DNA of 46,157 nucleotides. It comes from Candidatus Zipacnadia bacterium. Its GTDB lineage: Bacteria; Armatimonadota; Zipacnadia; Zipacnadales; UBA5352. Below the pieces are notes generated by a model. The model made no database searches and was not told the origin of the DNA. It saw only the letters and a list, made by a program, of their open reading frames with translations. A program made the translations under genes and the position numbers. The DNA lies in contig JALGSW010000026.1 of NCBI GenBank assembly GCA_029821635.1, positions 1-46,157 on the forward strand, given 5' to 3'. Positions 7,953-17,400 of the stretch are shown here, in pieces. Every line of letters starts with the position of its first letter. The first letter of the stretch is position 1.

Positions 7953-10202
7953 CTACCGGCCGCCCTCACGCGTCAGCTCGATTGCCGGTGGCCGGTCGTC
8001 GTCGGTCGCCGCCTGGGCTTCGACGGGGCCGATGGTGGCTGCCTCGTAGCCCTCGGCGCCTATGCGCAGCCGCATCGGCACGCCCATCGGCACACCGGTC
8101 ATCTCGAAGCGGCCATCGTCGTTCGTCACCGTCACGTGGCGGGCGTAATGCTCGCTCACGCGCACGGATGACGCCTCCTCTGCCCCGGTAGGCAGGATTG
8201 CCAGGCCGAAATGCGTGATCGGCTCGCCGCTGTCGCCGTCCACCACGCGCCCGCCGACCGCGCCCGTCGGCGGTGACTGATACACGTTCTCCGCTCCGAC
8301 GCTGACCGGCACCTCAACGACCACCTGGCCGGCGGCTCTGAGTATGAAGGCGCCCTCCGCGGGCAGGTCCGGATAGGTCCACCAGCCGTCGCCATCCGTG
8401 CGCTGGAAGTGCCCCACGTGCGCCATGTAGCCCTCCTCGGAGATGGCGGCCTGCAGGCTCTGGTGTTGCAGCGGTGCACCGCTGTGATTCAGCAGCCGAC
8501 CGGTGATCTCGTGCCCCGGCTCCAGCGTCAGCTCCATGTGCGGAGTGTCCTCCCCGCGGCCGGGTCGCACCAGAGTCGCGGCCGGAGCGTAGCCCTCAAG
8601 CTCGGTCACCAGCACTTGCTCATAGCTGTCCGGCAGCCCGTCCAGGCGGAAGCGGCCATGGTCGTCGGCCTGGCACGCGCCCGATGCGTCGAAACCGCGT
8701 GAGACTCCCAGACGCACAAGCGTCTCGGCTGCGGGCGTGCCGTCAGGCAGCAGCACCCGGCCCGCTACCGCGTAGCCGGTATGCATGGCGAAGTCGGCTC
8801 GCAGCGGGGCCTCGTCCGGCTCGCCGGGCGGCACTCCATGAACCTGGTCGGGGAAGTCACTGTGAGAGATCGTGACCTCACCGGTCACCCAGTCGGCGGG
8901 GACGCGAGCGACTTCGTAACGCCCGTCGGCTCCTGTGACCGCGCGGGCAGCCACATTCAGCAGTCCTCGATCCTCGGTCTCCAGGCGGACGGTAGCACCC
9001 TCCACGGGCTCTCCCGTGGCTTCGCTGGTGACCGTCCCGCGCAGGGTCACGGACTGTGCGAGCGTCAGCCGAACCTGTGCCTCCACCCCCGCAGCCAGCA
9101 GCGGCGAGGCAATTCCGACGAGGTCTCCGCTGCGTGCCAGCAACTGCCGCTCGCCCGCGGGGATCGCCTCGATCGTGAACTCCCCGTTGTTGTCCGCGGA
9201 AGCGCCGTAGCCGAGGTCGCTCACGATCTGCGCGTCGGGCAACGGGTTGCCGTCGGGGCCGACGACCGTGCCCGTGACACTCGCCCCCTCGGTCAGCCGA
9301 AGCGTGACTTCGTCGCTGAGCACCCCGGGCACGAGCCGCCACAGTTCGGGCGCGAGGTCCGGCGGCGAGCTGAGCACGAACGTCCCCGCACTTGCCGAGG
9401 GCAGGTAGCTGCCACCGTGCACCTCAAGCTCGAACCGCCCGTCCTCCCCGCTGACCGCCTCGCCTGCAGGGGTGAGGGTACCGAGGGACCCGTCCTCCGG
9501 CATCGCGTACACGCGCACCAGCGCGCCCACCACCGGGGCATCACGCGGGCCGAGGACAGTGCCGCGTACCGTTGCGAGACCCCCGGCAGGCGGCCGGTCG
9601 GAGTTCGGCGGGCCCTCGCAGGACGTGAAGGCGATCGCGTCGGTCTTCCTGCATGGATCGCGTGTCTCCACGGCAATGCTCAGGCGGAAGCGCGATCGGC
9701 CGTCCTGCTGCAGGATCGGGGCTTCGCCGCAGACATACACGACGCGGCCGTCAAGGACCACGCGCGGCGGAGGCGAGACGAGCCGCTCTCCGCGATGCGT
9801 GTACACGTAGCCGCCCGGCTTCGGTGCACTGATCGTCCAGTAGTACTCGTTGCCGAAGCCGGGCCGCCCGGTGGAGGCATCGTTGTCTGCGTCGATGTAC
9901 ATCAGCACGTAGCAGTTCTCGAACGTGAAGTCATCCGCGAACTCCATCGCGAAGAGCCAGCGGTCCTTCGCGACGTTGGCGAAGCGCACCTCGACCAGGT
10001 CCAGCCGCGCGGGCGCGTCGTCCGCGGCCGTCCCCGGAGCCTCGCAGATGGCCTCAAGCTGCTCGGCGCGCTGCGGGTCGCAGCCCAGCCGCCACTCGAT
10101 CATATCCGCGATCCCATCGTCGTCCGCGTCCGGCACCTCCTGAGCCCAGGCACCGTTCAGAGCGAGCGCCATGATCGTCGCTGCGAGCACGATACGCTTC
10201 AT
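7953..10202 (-). CDS. Secreted protein with six carboxypeptidase-regulatory-like repeats
   Basis: The start is set at the ATG at 10202, since it begins a signal peptide (MKRIVLAATIMALALNGAWA) and has GGGGGC plus GAG just upstream; an upstream in-frame ATG would put 17 non-signal residues in front. The mature 749-residue protein begins with an Asp-rich motif DADDDGIADMIEW, like a thrombospondin type 3 or dockerin-type calcium loop. A beta domain follows to about residue 200. Six repeats of a transthyretin-like (carboxypeptidase regulatory) fold come next, starting near 210, 309, 384, 474, 564 and 647, each with a G-x-V followed by G-x-P and A-x-V pattern. No enzymatic motif is seen. It is probably a cell-surface adhesive or structural protein. 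It is convergent with the lyase pair and divergent from the fumarase-like operon. Confidence 0.8.
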   Translation of the reverse strand: MKRIVLAATIMALALNGAWAQEVPDADDDGIADMIEWRLGCDPQRAEQLEAICEAPGTAADDAPARLDLVEVRFANVAKDRWLFAMEFADDFTFENCYVLMYIDADNDASTGRPGFGNEYYWTISAPKPGGYVYTHRGERLVSPPPRVVLDGRVVYVCGEAPILQQDGRSRFRLSIAVETRDPCRKTDAIAFTSCEGPPNSDRPPAGGLATVRGTVLGPRDAPVVGALVRVYAMPEDGSLGTLTPAGEAVSGEDGRFELEVHGGSYLPSASAGTFVLSSPPDLAPELWRLVPGVLSDEVTLRLTEGASVTGTVVGPDGNPLPDAQIVSDLGYGASADNNGEFTIEAIPAGERQLLARSGDLVGIASPLLAAGVEAQVRLTLAQSVTLRGTVTSEATGEPVEGATVRLETEDRGLLNVAARAVTGADGRYEVARVPADWVTGEVTISHSDFPDQVHGVPPGEPDEAPLRADFAMHTGYAVAGRVLLPDGTPAAETLVRLGVSRGFDASGACQADDHGRFRLDGLPDSYEQVLVTELEGYAPAATLVRPGRGEDTPHMELTLEPGHEITGRLLNHSGAPLQHQSLQAAISEEGYMAHVGHFQRTDGDGWWTYPDLPAEGAFILRAAGQVVVEVPVSVGAENVYQSPPTGAVGGRVVDGDSGEPITHFGLAILPTGAEEASSVRVSEHYARHVTVTNDDGRFEMTGVPMGVPMRLRIGAEGYEAATIGPVEAQAATDDDRPPAIELTREGGR

Positions 10203-10381
10203 CTCATTGCCCCCGATGTTCCGCCCGACAGAGGCCCACTTCGCTGCAGGCAACCCCTTCCCTGCGTCGCGCGACCGCCCCTCCTGCGGGTCTGTGCCTG
10301 TAAAGGTCCCGGCGCGTCTCCCGCCGAACAGCCTCCCTCAACTTCATGCCATTCCCGCCGCACCAGGACAGGGGCGCTGTG
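10203..10381. other. Divergent intergenic region before fumarase-like operon
   Basis: These 179 bases lie between a minus-strand secreted protein and the plus-strand fumarase-like operon. I see a Shine-Dalgarno-like GGACAGGGG ahead of the ATG at 10382 but no clear promoter hexamers or operator palindrome. Confidence 0.35.
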
Positions 10382-11284
10382 ATGATCGACCGTGACACCA
10401 TCGCATCAGCGATGTACGAGGCCATGCGGCTGGCGGCGACGCAACTGCCGCCGGACGTGGAGGCGGCGCTGGAGGCCGCGCTGGACACGGAGTCCGACCC
10501 GCTCGCGCGGCGGCACCTGCAGGTGAGCCTCGAGAACGCCCGCGCGGCGCAGGACGGCGAGGGGCTCGTCTGCGCGGACACCGGCTTCCCCCTGTTCTTC
10601 ATCGCCGCGGGCGCCCGCACGGAGGTGGCAGGCGGCTTTGGCGCGCTCCACGACGCAGCGGCGGAGGCGACCGCGCGCGCGACCGCCGACGCGTACCTGC
10701 GGCCCACGATGGTCGATCCGCTCACGCGCGTGAACCCCGGCGACAACGTCGGGCCGGGGATGCCGCGCGTGCTCCTGCGCTTTGAGGGCGAGGGCGCCGG
10801 GCTGGAGATCGTGGCCGCGCCCAAGGGCGGCGGGAGCGAGATCTTCGGGACCTTCTACCGCATGATGTACCCCTCCGACGGCGAGGCGGGCATCCTCACC
10901 TTCGTGCTGGACGCCATCCGCGACGGCTGCTACGCGGGGAAAATCTGCCCGCCAGCGATCGTCGGCGTGGGCATCGGCGGCACCGCCGACCTGTGCATGG
11001 AGCTGGCGAAGGAGGCGGCGGTGCTCCGGCCGATCGGGCAGCCGAACTCGGACGCGAACGTGGCGGCGCTGGAGCGGAAGCTCTTCGACGCCGCGCGCAG
11101 CCTCGGCATCGGGGCGATGGGCGCGGCGGGCACGAGCGCGGTGATGGCGGTGAACGTCGAGACGGCCGTCACGCACACTGCCGCGCTGCCGGTGGCGGTG
11201 AACGCGCAGTGCCTCGTCGGGCGGCGCTGGCGGGCGCTCATCTCAGCCGACGGACAGGTGCGCTTCACGGGTGATCCGACATGA
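10382..11284 (+). CDS. Class I fumarase / L(+)-tartrate dehydratase family, alpha subunit
   Basis: This 300-residue protein is the iron-sulfur subunit of a two-subunit hydro-lyase that adds or removes water on a dicarboxylic acid such as fumarate/malate, tartrate or mesaconate. The family uses three Cys to hold a [4Fe-4S] cluster. Candidates are C64 in CADTGFP, C189 in ICPPAIVGVGIGG, and C277 in NAQCLVGRRW. The N-terminal helix and the GGGSEIFGTF segment also fit. The ATG at 10382 is chosen because GGACAGGGG lies upstream; an earlier in-frame ATG adds 12 residues atypical for the family. Its stop overlaps the next start by 4 bases (ATGA), so the two subunits should be translated together. Which dicarboxylate is used cannot be read from sequence alone; the AtuA/DUF4387 partners argue against a housekeeping fumarase. 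Confidence 0.88.
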   Translation: MIDRDTIASAMYEAMRLAATQLPPDVEAALEAALDTESDPLARRHLQVSLENARAAQDGEGLVCADTGFPLFFIAAGARTEVAGGFGALHDAAAEATARATADAYLRPTMVDPLTRVNPGDNVGPGMPRVLLRFEGEGAGLEIVAAPKGGGSEIFGTFYRMMYPSDGEAGILTFVLDAIRDGCYAGKICPPAIVGVGIGGTADLCMELAKEAAVLRPIGQPNSDANVAALERKLFDAARSLGIGAMGAAGTSAVMAVNVETAVTHTAALPVAVNAQCLVGRRWRALISADGQVRFTGDPT

Positions 11285-11916
11285 ATGACACGATCCGCGA
11301 CCTCACGCTACCGCTCTCGGAGGAGGATGCCCGGGGCCTGCAGCTCGGGGAGACCGTCACCGTCAGCGGCCTCGTCTTCACCGGGCGCAGCCTGCTGCAC
11401 ATCCGCGCGATCGAGCAGGGCATCGTCCCGCCGATCGACTTCAGCGCGATCAACTGCTTCTTCCACGTTGGCCCGGTGATGCGCGAGACCGCGGCGGGCT
11501 GGGAGGTCGTGAGCATCGAGCCGACCTCCAGCATCCGCTTTGAGCGCTACTCGCCGGCCCTCGTGCGCACGCTCGGCCTGCGAACGCTGATCGGCAAGAC
11601 CACGATGGGCCCCGGCACGGCCGAGGCGCTGCGCGAGGTGGGCGGCGTGCATCTGAGCAAGATCGGCGTGTGCGGCAACCTGCTGCGGCGCCAGGTGAAG
11701 CGCGTGGTGGAGGTGCATTTCCTCGAGGAGCTGGGCAAGACCGAGGCGACGTGGGTGTACGAGGTGGAGCGCTTCGGCCCGTTCTTCGTGGACATCGACG
11801 CGCACGGGCGCAACTACTTCGCCGAGCTGGATGATCTCAGCCGCGAGCGCCTCGCGGCCGTCCGCCGCGAGCTGGGCGTGCCCGAGGACTTCGCGTACAC
11901 GGAGGTCAACCCGTGA
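11281..11916 (+). CDS. Class I fumarase / L(+)-tartrate dehydratase family, beta subunit
   Basis: This 211-residue protein matches the C-terminal (beta) domain of class I fumarases, which forms part of the substrate site when paired with the iron-sulfur subunit. Family landmarks are TGRSLLHIRAIE (in place of the usual ARDAAHKR type helix), FHVGPV at 61-66, the substrate-binding-like region PTSSIRFERYSP, and IGKTTMGPG (104-112). Size is normal for a stand-alone beta subunit. It overlaps the alpha gene by ATGA, and its own stop overlaps the GTG start of the next gene (GTGA). The altered ARDAAHKR-type segment hints at a substrate other than malate or tartrate, but that is inference. Confidence 0.88.
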   Translation: MNDTIRDLTLPLSEEDARGLQLGETVTVSGLVFTGRSLLHIRAIEQGIVPPIDFSAINCFFHVGPVMRETAAGWEVVSIEPTSSIRFERYSPALVRTLGLRTLIGKTTMGPGTAEALREVGGVHLSKIGVCGNLLRRQVKRVVEVHFLEELGKTEATWVYEVERFGPFFVDIDAHGRNYFAELDDLSRERLAAVRRELGVPEDFAYTEVNP

Positions 11917-13312
11917 GCGATCGCACGTTGCGGATCGTGTCGCTCAACGGCCTGCTCGGCTACGGCTACCCGCGAACGGCCTGCTCGGCTACGGCTACCC
12001 GCGAGAGAGCCTGCGGCGGGCGCTCGCGCTGCAGCCTGATCTCGTCGGCGTGGACGCGGGCTCTACCGATCCCGGGCCGTTCTACCTCGGCGCGGGGGAG
12101 AGCTTCGTGAGCGACGCGCAGGTGCGTAGCGACCTCGAGCCGGCGCTGTGCGCGGTGGTCGAGCACGGACTGCCGCTCGTCATCGGCACGGCAGGCGGCG
12201 CGGGCGCGCGGCCGCACCTCGACGGGCTGCTGGCGATCGTGCGGGAGATCGCCGCGCGCAACGCGCTGCGCTTCCGGATGGCGATCATCCCGGCGGATGT
12301 GCCCGAGGAGACGGTGCTCGACGCGCTCCGCGAGGAGCGGATCGCGCCCTGCGGCCCGGCGCACGAGCTCGCCGAGGAGCAGGTGCGTTCGTGCACGCGG
12401 ATCGTCGGGCAGATGGGCTACGAGCCGCTGATCGCCGCGCTGGAGGGTGGGGCGCAGGTGGTCATCGCGGGGCGCTGCTGCGACGCGGCGATCTTCGCTG
12501 CCGAGCCGATCTGGCGGGGCTTCGACGCGGGCCTCGCGCTGCACATGGGCAAAATCCTGGAGTGCGGGACGCTGGCGGCGCGGCCCGCGGGGGCCAACGA
12601 CGTGCTGGTGGGGACGATCGGGCCGGATGCGTTCGAGGTGGAGCCGGCGAACCCGATCCGCCGCTGCACGCCCGAGTCCGTTGCCGCGCACTCGCTCTAC
12701 GAGCAGCCCGACCCCAACTGTTTCTACGAGCCCGAGGGGATGGTCGATCTCTCCGCCTGCGAGTTCGAGCAGGTCGGCGAGCGGGCGGTGCGGGTGAGCG
12801 GCTCGCGGCTGGTGCCCGCGGAGGAGCCGACGGTGAAGCTCGAGGGCGCGCGGCCGTGCGGCTTCCGCACGATCACGGTCGCGGGCGTGCGCGACCCGCT
12901 GATCATCGAGCGCCTCGGGGAGATCGAGCGCTCGGTGCGGATGGCGGTGGCCGACGCGCTGGCGGGGACGCTCGCGCCTGAGGAATTCAGCGTGCGCTTC
13001 ATCCGCTACGGCCTCGACGGCGTCACGGGGCCGCTGGAGGCATCGCCCGAGCCGCTGCCGCGCGAGGTCGGGCTGGTGATCGACGCGATCGCGCCGACGC
13101 AGGAACTGGCTGACCGGGTGCTCAAGCTCGCGCGCTCGACGGCCCTGCACCAGCACTTCGACGGGCGCAAGACCACCGCCGGCAACCTCGCGTTCCCGTT
13201 CTCGCCGAGCGACTTCAGCGGCGGGCCGGTGTACGAGTTCGCGGTCTACCACCTGATGCGCGTCGCAGATCCGCTCGCGCTCTTCCCGGTCGGCTTTGAG
13301 GAGGTCGGCTGA
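11913..13312 (+). pseudogene. AtuA-like (DUF1446) protein, frameshifted by a 29-bp tandem duplication
   Basis: The gene starts at GTG 11913, overlapping the previous stop (GTGA), and reads MSDRTLRIVSLNGLLGYGYP before a 29-base segment is immediately repeated (11947-11975 and 11976-12004). Because 29 is not a multiple of three, the frame is lost. Removing one copy joins it to PRESLRRALALQPDLVGVDA and gives a full 456-residue protein. The reconstructed protein has the AtuA/DUF1446 landmarks: LGYGYP, DAGSTDPGPFYLG, GTAGGAGA and GRCCDAAIFAA. The biochemical role of this family is poorly known; members occur in acyclic terpene and branched-acid catabolic clusters. As written the gene cannot make the full protein. 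It may be a real pseudogene, a slippage-type switch, or an assembly error. The rest of the frame has no further lesion, which favours a recent event or an artefact. Confidence 0.85.
11946..12004. repeat. 29-bp perfect tandem duplication
   Basis: Two perfect head-to-tail copies of a 29-base unit occupy 11947-11975 and 11976-12004; one extra matching base at 11946 makes the perfect tract 59 bases. The unit encodes the conserved NGLLGYGYPR segment in frame one in the first copy and in the shifted frame in the second copy. The flanking bases do not continue the match. Confidence 0.95.
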
Positions 13313-13614
13313 TGCGCCTCTACGACCTCGCGACAACGATCCGCAGCAAGAACGCCGGGCCGTTCCGGCTGACGATCGACCTCGTCCTGCCCGACGCGGA
13401 GACGTTCGCGCGCGTGCTGGCGGCGGAGGGGATGCGGCCGGAGCAGATCGCGGCGCTCTACCACGCGCCGGCCGGTGAGGTGCGGGTGGTACCGTTCGAG
13501 CGCATCCTGACGATCAAAGTGACGCTACCGCGTGCGGTGAGCTCGGGCGCGCCCGGCGACCGCGACGTCTACGGCTGCGGGCAGCACTTCCCGCTCGCGA
13601 GCACGGACGTGTGA
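13312..13614 (+). CDS. DUF4387 family protein
   Basis: This 100-residue protein matches the DUF4387 family in size and features: an N-terminal LYDLATTIRSKNAGPFRLTID, a central YHAP segment with P-F-x-R following it, and a C-terminal GDRDVYGCGQHFPL. The start ATG overlaps the upstream stop by one base (TGATG), so translation is coupled to the AtuA-like gene. DUF4387 is typically encoded next to, or fused with, AtuA-like proteins, and the two are thought to work together; no reaction is established. The gene is intact even though its partner is frameshifted. It ends 7 bases from the stop of the convergent metallopeptidase gene. Confidence 0.85.
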   Translation: MRLYDLATTIRSKNAGPFRLTIDLVLPDAETFARVLAAEGMRPEQIAALYHAPAGEVRVVPFERILTIKVTLPRAVSSGAPGDRDVYGCGQHFPLASTDV

Positions 13615-13621
13615 GGGGCTC

Positions 13622-14287
13622 TCAGTCGGGCTTGATGCCCAGCACGCGATCGAAGGGAACGCGCAGCGTCGTCTGCCCCGAGCCCGGCGGCCCGACGCTG
13701 ACCGTCGCCTGGTTCACGCGCATGACCTCCGCGTGGAAGAGCTCGCCCTGGTAGCGGAAGACGACCTGCCCGCCGCGCCGGAGGCCCTGCTCGCGGAGCT
13801 GTTCGAGGCGCGTCGCACGGTGCTCGTCACGCCTGGAGAGCTGCTCCTCGGCTTCCTCCGGCCAGCCACGGAACTTGGTGGCGGTACCGTCGAGGACCAT
13901 CGCCACGCCCTGCGCCACGCGCTGCTCGGAGAGCAGCCCCCGCTCGCCCGCCTCGCGCACCAGCTCCGCGCACGCCTCGCGCCACGCGCCGGAGTGCCTC
14001 TGCCTCGGGCCGACCACGTGATGCGCCAGCTCGTGGCAGATGATGAAGGTGAGCGCCTCCTCCTCCAGCGGCGGATGCACCGACATGCGGACGAGGCGCA
14101 GGCCCGCGTACATGGACGCCTGACCGATGTAGCCCCTGACGCACTTGACCTCGATCGCGTCCACGCGGCCGCTCATCAGCTCCTGCACGGCTTCCGAGCG
14201 CAGGTGCTTCGCAAGCGCGCCACCGGCCACGCGCTCGATGACGGGAACCTTCGGCCTCGCGGAGGTGTCTCTGGACGTAACGGTCAC
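13622..14287 (-). CDS. SprT-like zinc metallopeptidase domain protein
   Basis: The start is placed at GTG 14287 because TGGAGGAG lies 7-8 bases upstream, a near-ideal ribosome site; longer starts at 14314 or 14425 are possible but lack this support. The 221-residue product has HELAHH (H85, E86, H89) and a third His at H98 in RHSGAW, matching the HExxH and HGxxW layout of SprT-like peptidases. Residues 130-165 are charged and probably helical. The last 50 residues (GQVVFRYQGELFHAEVMRVN) look like a small SH3-type barrel. There is no signal peptide, so it should be cytoplasmic. SprT-like proteins include repair proteases for DNA-protein crosslinks, but nothing here fixes that role. Confidence 0.75.
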   Translation of the reverse strand: MTVTSRDTSARPKVPVIERVAGGALAKHLRSEAVQELMSGRVDAIEVKCVRGYIGQASMYAGLRLVRMSVHPPLEEEALTFIICHELAHHVVGPRQRHSGAWREACAELVREAGERGLLSEQRVAQGVAMVLDGTATKFRGWPEEAEEQLSRRDEHRATRLEQLREQGLRRGGQVVFRYQGELFHAEVMRVNQATVSVGPPGSGQTTLRVPFDRVLGIKPD

Positions 14288-14481
14288 GATCGCTCCTCCA
14301 GGCTTTGACGGCATGAGCGGCGCGACTGTTTCGCGGCCCGAGCGCCGAGGGCCTCCTTGGCGCTTCCTCCTATCCGGGAGGGACTGCCGGAGGAAGCGGC
14401 GAAGGGCCGCGCTCACGCCGACCACGCGCGCCGACGCGCCCCGGGGAAGCGCCGGCGGCCGAGCGACTGAGAGATGCTTTC
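14288..14481. other. Divergent intergenic region
   Basis: These 194 bases separate the SprT-like gene from the 1715-residue secreted protein gene on the opposite strand. No clear promoter hexamers were found. The only strong signal is the Shine-Dalgarno sequence of the minus-strand GTG start. Confidence 0.35.
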
Positions 14482-17400
14482 ATGACGCGATCCACCCAGG
14501 CTGCAGTGTGTCTTGCTGTGCTCGTATTGTGTGCATTCGCATTCGCCGGGGAGGAGCCCGCTCCGGTCCTCGCCGAGGAAGACTGCCAGGCGCCCTTCGA
14601 TCTGCTCGTGCCTGCCGAGGCCATCCGCGCGGCGGGCGGGCTGACCGTCATCGCGCATGACGACGGTGCGGGCGGGCGGCTGAGCTTCGCCGTCGGCCTC
14701 GACGAACTCGTCGTGACGCTGCAGGGCAAGGACGGACCGACGGAGCTCGGACGCGTTGCCGCTCGCCTGCCGGGCGAGGGCGGGCAGGTCGTGCTCAAGC
14801 ACACGCCCGGCGGCATAGCGGTCGCGTATGACGCCACGACGGTGCTGCGCCTCGACGCCGAACTGCCCGACGGTGGGCGTTGGGGCGTGCTGGGCGCTCC
14901 CGCCGCGGTCCTCGATGAGATCATGTTGCAGCCCCTGGACGAGGTCGTCTTCGGCGATGACTTCATGCGCGTCCCCGGCCAGCCCGCCACCTGGGATCAG
15001 CTCAGCGGTGACTGGCGCGTGGCGCAGCTTGAGTCTTCGCGCTACAGCGCGAACGCGTTCACGCTGCTGGGAAACGCCTCCGAGGGAGGCGCGGCGCTGG
15101 CCGCCGCGGGCTACTGGTTCTGGGAAGACCTGACGGTCGAGGCATCCGTTCGTGCCACGCAGGACGCACGAGGCTTCGGCGTCGGACTTGCGTGCCGGCC
15201 TGATGGTGGCGGATACGTGGTGCGCTTCCTGCGGCACGACGGCGCGGCGGGCGTCGTGCAGCTTGTCCGCAGCCGTGGCGGCGAGGAGAGCGTCCTCGAC
15301 GAGTCCCCGGCGGTGGCACACGCGGACGAGTGGCATCGCATGGCGATCAGCGGCGTGGCCGGTCAACTCACCGGCGCGCTGGATGGAGTGGAGCTGGTCG
15401 CCGCCGACGATCCCGAGCTGGCGCAGGGCCAGGTGTCGCTGTGGGTGGAGGGTCGCGAGCCGGTGGCGTTTGATGACGTGCAAGCGTACTCCGGCCCGAT
15501 GCGCGAGGACCCGCCGGTGGTGCTTGCCCAGTCGCAGGACCCGGCGGCGCAGGTCTTCGTCAACGATCAGTACATGCAGGAGTGGGCCGACGAGCGCGAT
15601 CAGTGGCTCTCCGGCGCCGGCGGGATCTGGCACGCGGGGCACTACTGGGGCGACGTCGAGCTCGCGTGGGAGATGAGCGAACGGGGGCTCGGCGATGGCG
15701 TCGAGCTGCACCTGTGCGTCCCGACCGCTGGCCCGACGCTCGGGCCTCCCGCAGACGCGCAGGCGGGCTGTCACCTCGCGCTCGTGGCCACCGACGGGAA
15801 GCTCGCGCTGACGCTGCGTGAGGGCGCGGAGGTGCGCGCGGAGGCTGCGGTGGCGATGCCCGAACTGCCCGTGACGGTGGCGTTGCGGCGCACGGGCGAC
15901 GCGGTCGAGGCGCTGGTCGGCGGCAAGGTCGCGGCGAGCTTCGACGCCACCATCCCCGCCGCGGGCAAGGTCGGCCTCACCGGCCGCACCGCGCGCTGGC
16001 AGGCGTCGGGGCTGCGCATCGTCTCGCGCACCACGATGGACGCCACCTTCCGCTCGGCGCCGACCGACTGGCACGTCGGCTCGGGCGAGTGGGGCGTCTC
16101 CAGCCGCTGGGACTGCACGCCGCGCTGGTCGTGGTTCCAGGGGCGCTCGGAGGACCTGGCGTCCGTCTGGACGCGACGCAGCTTCAGCGGAGACGTGGTG
16201 GTCGAGTTTTTCGCAGGCATCTCGATGGACCAACCATGGGCGCCCTTCTATCAGCACCCGGGCAACCTGTGTGTGACACTCTGTGGCTCGAACGACACGC
16301 CCGGCAGCGGCTACTCCCTCATCTTCGGCGGATGGGGCAACTCCGCCGTGGGAATCTTCCGGCAGGGCGAGCTGGTGGCGCGGGTTCCTGGCTTCACGAT
16401 GCCGGACATCCTCGACTCGCTCGGCGGCACCACGGGCCGCGCGGACGCGCACAAGCTACACAACGAGTGGTGGCGCATCCGCGCCGAGCGGGTGGGCAGC
16501 ACTGTGCGCCTGCTCGTGGGTGGGAAGCTCGCGGCCACCTTCGACGACCCGGACCCGCTGCCGGGCGGTGCGGTGGGCGTCTGGACGCTCAACCAGGCGA
16601 TGACCGTCGCTCGCGCGCGCGTCTACTACCAGCAGGCCGAGCGCGAGCTCGCGTCCGCTCGCACGCGGACGAGCGTTGCTGCGGCCCCCGAACTGCCTCT
16701 GCCGGAGTTCGCGCCGCGCCACCGTGCGAGCACCTTCGAAGCGGGCGTCGAGGACTGGCAGCCCGCCATGCCCGGCGCGTGTGAAGTCACGCTGACTGAG
16801 CGGGAGGATGGCAGTCGATGCCTCGAGGTCAGCGACCCGACGGCGGGCGGGAGCTTCGCGCTCGCCGCGCCCTTCGCCGACGTGGATCTGCGCGATCATC
16901 CGCTGCTGGCGTTTGACTACGCCATCCCCGATGACGTGCGTGTGGATGTGTTCGCGACGGTCGGCGGGCAGCGTCACCGCGTGGTGCTGACGGGGCCGGA
17001 GGTGCCGGCTGCGGGCATCGAGGACGCGGGGCGGATCGTCGACGTGCGCGCCGACGGTCGCTGGCAAGAGGCGCGCGTCGATCTGCTCGGACTCCTGCGA
17101 CCGTTCGTGGCCCTTGATGGCCCGGTGTTGCTTGATGCGCTTGAGTTTGCCGCGTACGCGGCGCCGGAGTACATGCGCGCGGGGATCGGCGGCAACCCGG
17201 CGGGCGCGTCGTGGCGGCTGGACAACGTCTACCTCGGCGGCGTGACCGCCGGGCCGGTGACGCTGGACACGAAGCGCGACGTGACGGTCGCCGCGCCCGG
17301 CTGCACGGTCGGCCGCGAGGTGCGCAACGGCCGGGCGAAGCAGCGCGTGACGCCACGGCGCAGCGGACTCGCGCCGGTCACGATCTCGTCCGGTCCGCGT

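Noticed and set aside
14413-16452. A 679-codon open frame on the minus strand opposite the giant secreted protein
   Set aside because: It is a GC-driven shadow; its codon-position composition follows the plus-strand gene and no domain is recognisable.
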